Positions 40,305-40,965 of a stretch of DNA of 40,965 bases are shown here, piece after piece. The notes beneath the pieces are model-generated. The model had not been told where the DNA came from, did not search any database, and was given only the letters and a program-made list of their open reading frames with translations. The DNA comes from a virus, in IMG/VR virus record IMGVR_UViG_3300036760_000062, positions 1 to 40,965 of that record. One strand, given 5' to 3'. The position numbers were made by a program, and so were the translations under genes. The first letter of the stretch is position 1. Every line of letters begins with the position of its first letter.

Positions 40305-40734
40305 GAATCATTTCCTCTGCCGTTAGGCCCTTTACATAACTAAACGCTACGCTCCCTATGGAAACGTTGGGTTGACACTTGGAGAGAGCGTTGGTATACA
40401 GCGATACCAGCCTTTTCTCGCCACTATCTAATTTTTTCTTTTGGGTTAGTTCGTCTAAAACTCTTGAAATGATCTTTTGTGCGGTGAGGGTGTTAGCGTT
40501 GGTGATGGTTTTTATTTCTTTATTGCGCTTTGCTTCTATCTTTTGAGATTCTGCCCTAAAGAGTTCTGCGGTATTCCCGCCCTTCTCTGTGTTACCTGTT
40601 TCTAAATCATAGAAGTAATCGTAAGACCACCCCATTTCCTTAGCAATCTCAGAGAAAGAGAGTCTGCCCTCTTCAAGCAAGCTCAAGGCTTTCCAGTGTT
40701 TCTCACTTAATTCAGTCTTTGGACCTCTACTCAA
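40198..40734 (-). CDS. terS: Terminase small subunit
   Basis: 178 residues, TTG start at 40734 behind GACGAGG. An N-terminal helix-turn-helix (LSEKHWKALSLLEEGRLSFS, EIAKEMGWSYDYFYDLETGN) recognises packaging sites, and a central helical region (NKEIKTITNANTLTAQKIIS, RVLDELTQKKK) serves for ring assembly. The C-terminal part (GLTAEEMIHEFKRLKGIAES) normally contacts TerL. It is the first gene after the late promoter. The reading frame overlaps terL for 107 nt, so TerL synthesis is probably coupled. Confidence 0.85.
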   Translation of the reverse strand: MSRGPKTELSEKHWKALSLLEEGRLSFSEIAKEMGWSYDYFYDLETGNTEKGGNTAELFRAESQKIEAKRNKEIKTITNANTLTAQKIISRVLDELTQKKKLDSGEKRLVSLYTNALSKCQPNVSIGSVAFSYVKGLTAEEMIHEFKRLKGIAESSFDRRRVLDASKGATGDLSEVNE

Positions 40735-40760
40735 GCGATAACCTCGTCGGTATAATAAAT

Positions 40761-40793
40761 AAAAAAGACAGTAACCCGTTAGGTATTACTGTC
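40761..40793 (-). terminator. Perfect 8-bp hairpin plus U6 in the late leader
   Basis: GACAGTAA (40793-40786) pairs with TTACTGTC (40774-40767) around an 11-nt loop, and TTTTTT follows (40766-40761). It is an intrinsic terminator in form, only about 15-20 nt downstream of the predicted transcription start. It would yield an RNA of about 45-50 nt unless overcome, so attenuation or antitermination is suggested. Confidence 0.65.
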
Positions 40794-40812
40794 CATTTGC
40801 CTCGATGTCTTA

Positions 40813-40841
40813 AAGATAGCAGGGTGAGAGGCTTGTGTCAA
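40813..40841 (-). promoter_or_regulatory. Late promoter (sigma70-type, extended -10)
   Basis: On the minus strand TTGACA (40841-40836), 17-nt spacer, TATCTT (40818-40813) with TG before it (TGCTATCTT). Transcription should start near 40806 and run through terS and the entire structural operon. It resembles the early promoter at 8379-8407 in -35, spacer length and extended -10, but with a weaker -10. Confidence 0.8.
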
Positions 40842-40870
40842 GTGTTATTTCATATTTCTTTATAACAGAC

Positions 40871-40926
40871 TTACCGCTATTTACCTACTCTCATGGTCTT
40901 CTTACCTATATTTCACCCCAGTTACC
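40871..40926. promoter_or_regulatory. Four helically phased TTACC repeats upstream of the late promoter
   Basis: TTACC starts at 40871, 40881, 40902 and 40922: steps of 10, 21 and 20 bp, near whole turns of DNA, and 30 bp and more from the -35 box. It may be an activator or repressor binding array. The stretch 40842-40965 has no credible gene; nothing else is seen there. Confidence 0.4.
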
Positions 40927-40965
40927 CCCTGAAAGGTATTCTTGGGAAGTTTTCTGTGTCAGGTG

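Overview
The window looks like most or all of one tailed-phage genome of roughly 41 kb, either free or an unannotated provirus. Every gene I can support is on the minus strand, packed with stop/start overlaps of the ATGA, TAATG or GTGA type. A terminase pair, portal, scaffold, gpT-like capsid, adaptor, nozzle-like tail protein and giant internal proteins point to a podovirus-like virion. A candidate spanin pair and several lipoproteins suggest a Gram-negative host. I see no tRNA, polymerase, integrase or repressor, so replication probably relies on the host; lysogeny genes, if any, lie outside the window.

Read 5'->3' on the minus strand (high to low coordinates), a near-consensus promoter at about 40.81-40.84 kb drives the late operon. 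Its order is: leader hairpin with a U-tract, terS, terL, lysozyme, Gly-rich membrane-active-looking protein, portal, scaffold, and the major capsid gene. The capsid gene is split by two group I introns, one carrying an HNH and the other a LAGLIDADG endonuclease ORF, and a third, free-standing HNH gene sits directly downstream. Next come small virion proteins, a multi-membrane-segment protein resembling TMTC/GT-C glycosyltransferases, a lysis/envelope block (lipoproteins, holin-like protein, overlapping spanin-like pair, Sec-signal proteins), and the tail and ejection genes, ending in a 1949-residue protein.

The stop codon of that giant gene lies inside the -35 box of a second promoter of the same design (TTGACA, 17-nt spacer, TGCTATnTT). 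This promoter starts the early/replication operon (about 8.4 kb down to 1). The leader holds two hairpins followed by U-runs. Then follow many very small genes, a Cas4-like PD-(D/E)XK nuclease, a RecA/Sak4-like ATPase, an SSB-like protein and a replisome organiser. Inside the organiser gene sits a repeat-rich segment that looks like a lambda-type origin. The operon ends in small accessory genes, including an 11-residue-repeat coiled coil and a truncated pentapeptide-repeat protein.

Points of most interest: the doubly split capsid gene with its third homing endonuclease, which seems to have separated a neighbour from its start codon; the glycosyltransferase-like membrane protein inside the structural operon; a lysozyme with His at the position of T4 lysozyme Thr26; a LamG domain nested inside another LamG domain; and over a dozen translationally coupled microgenes that a length cut-off would miss.
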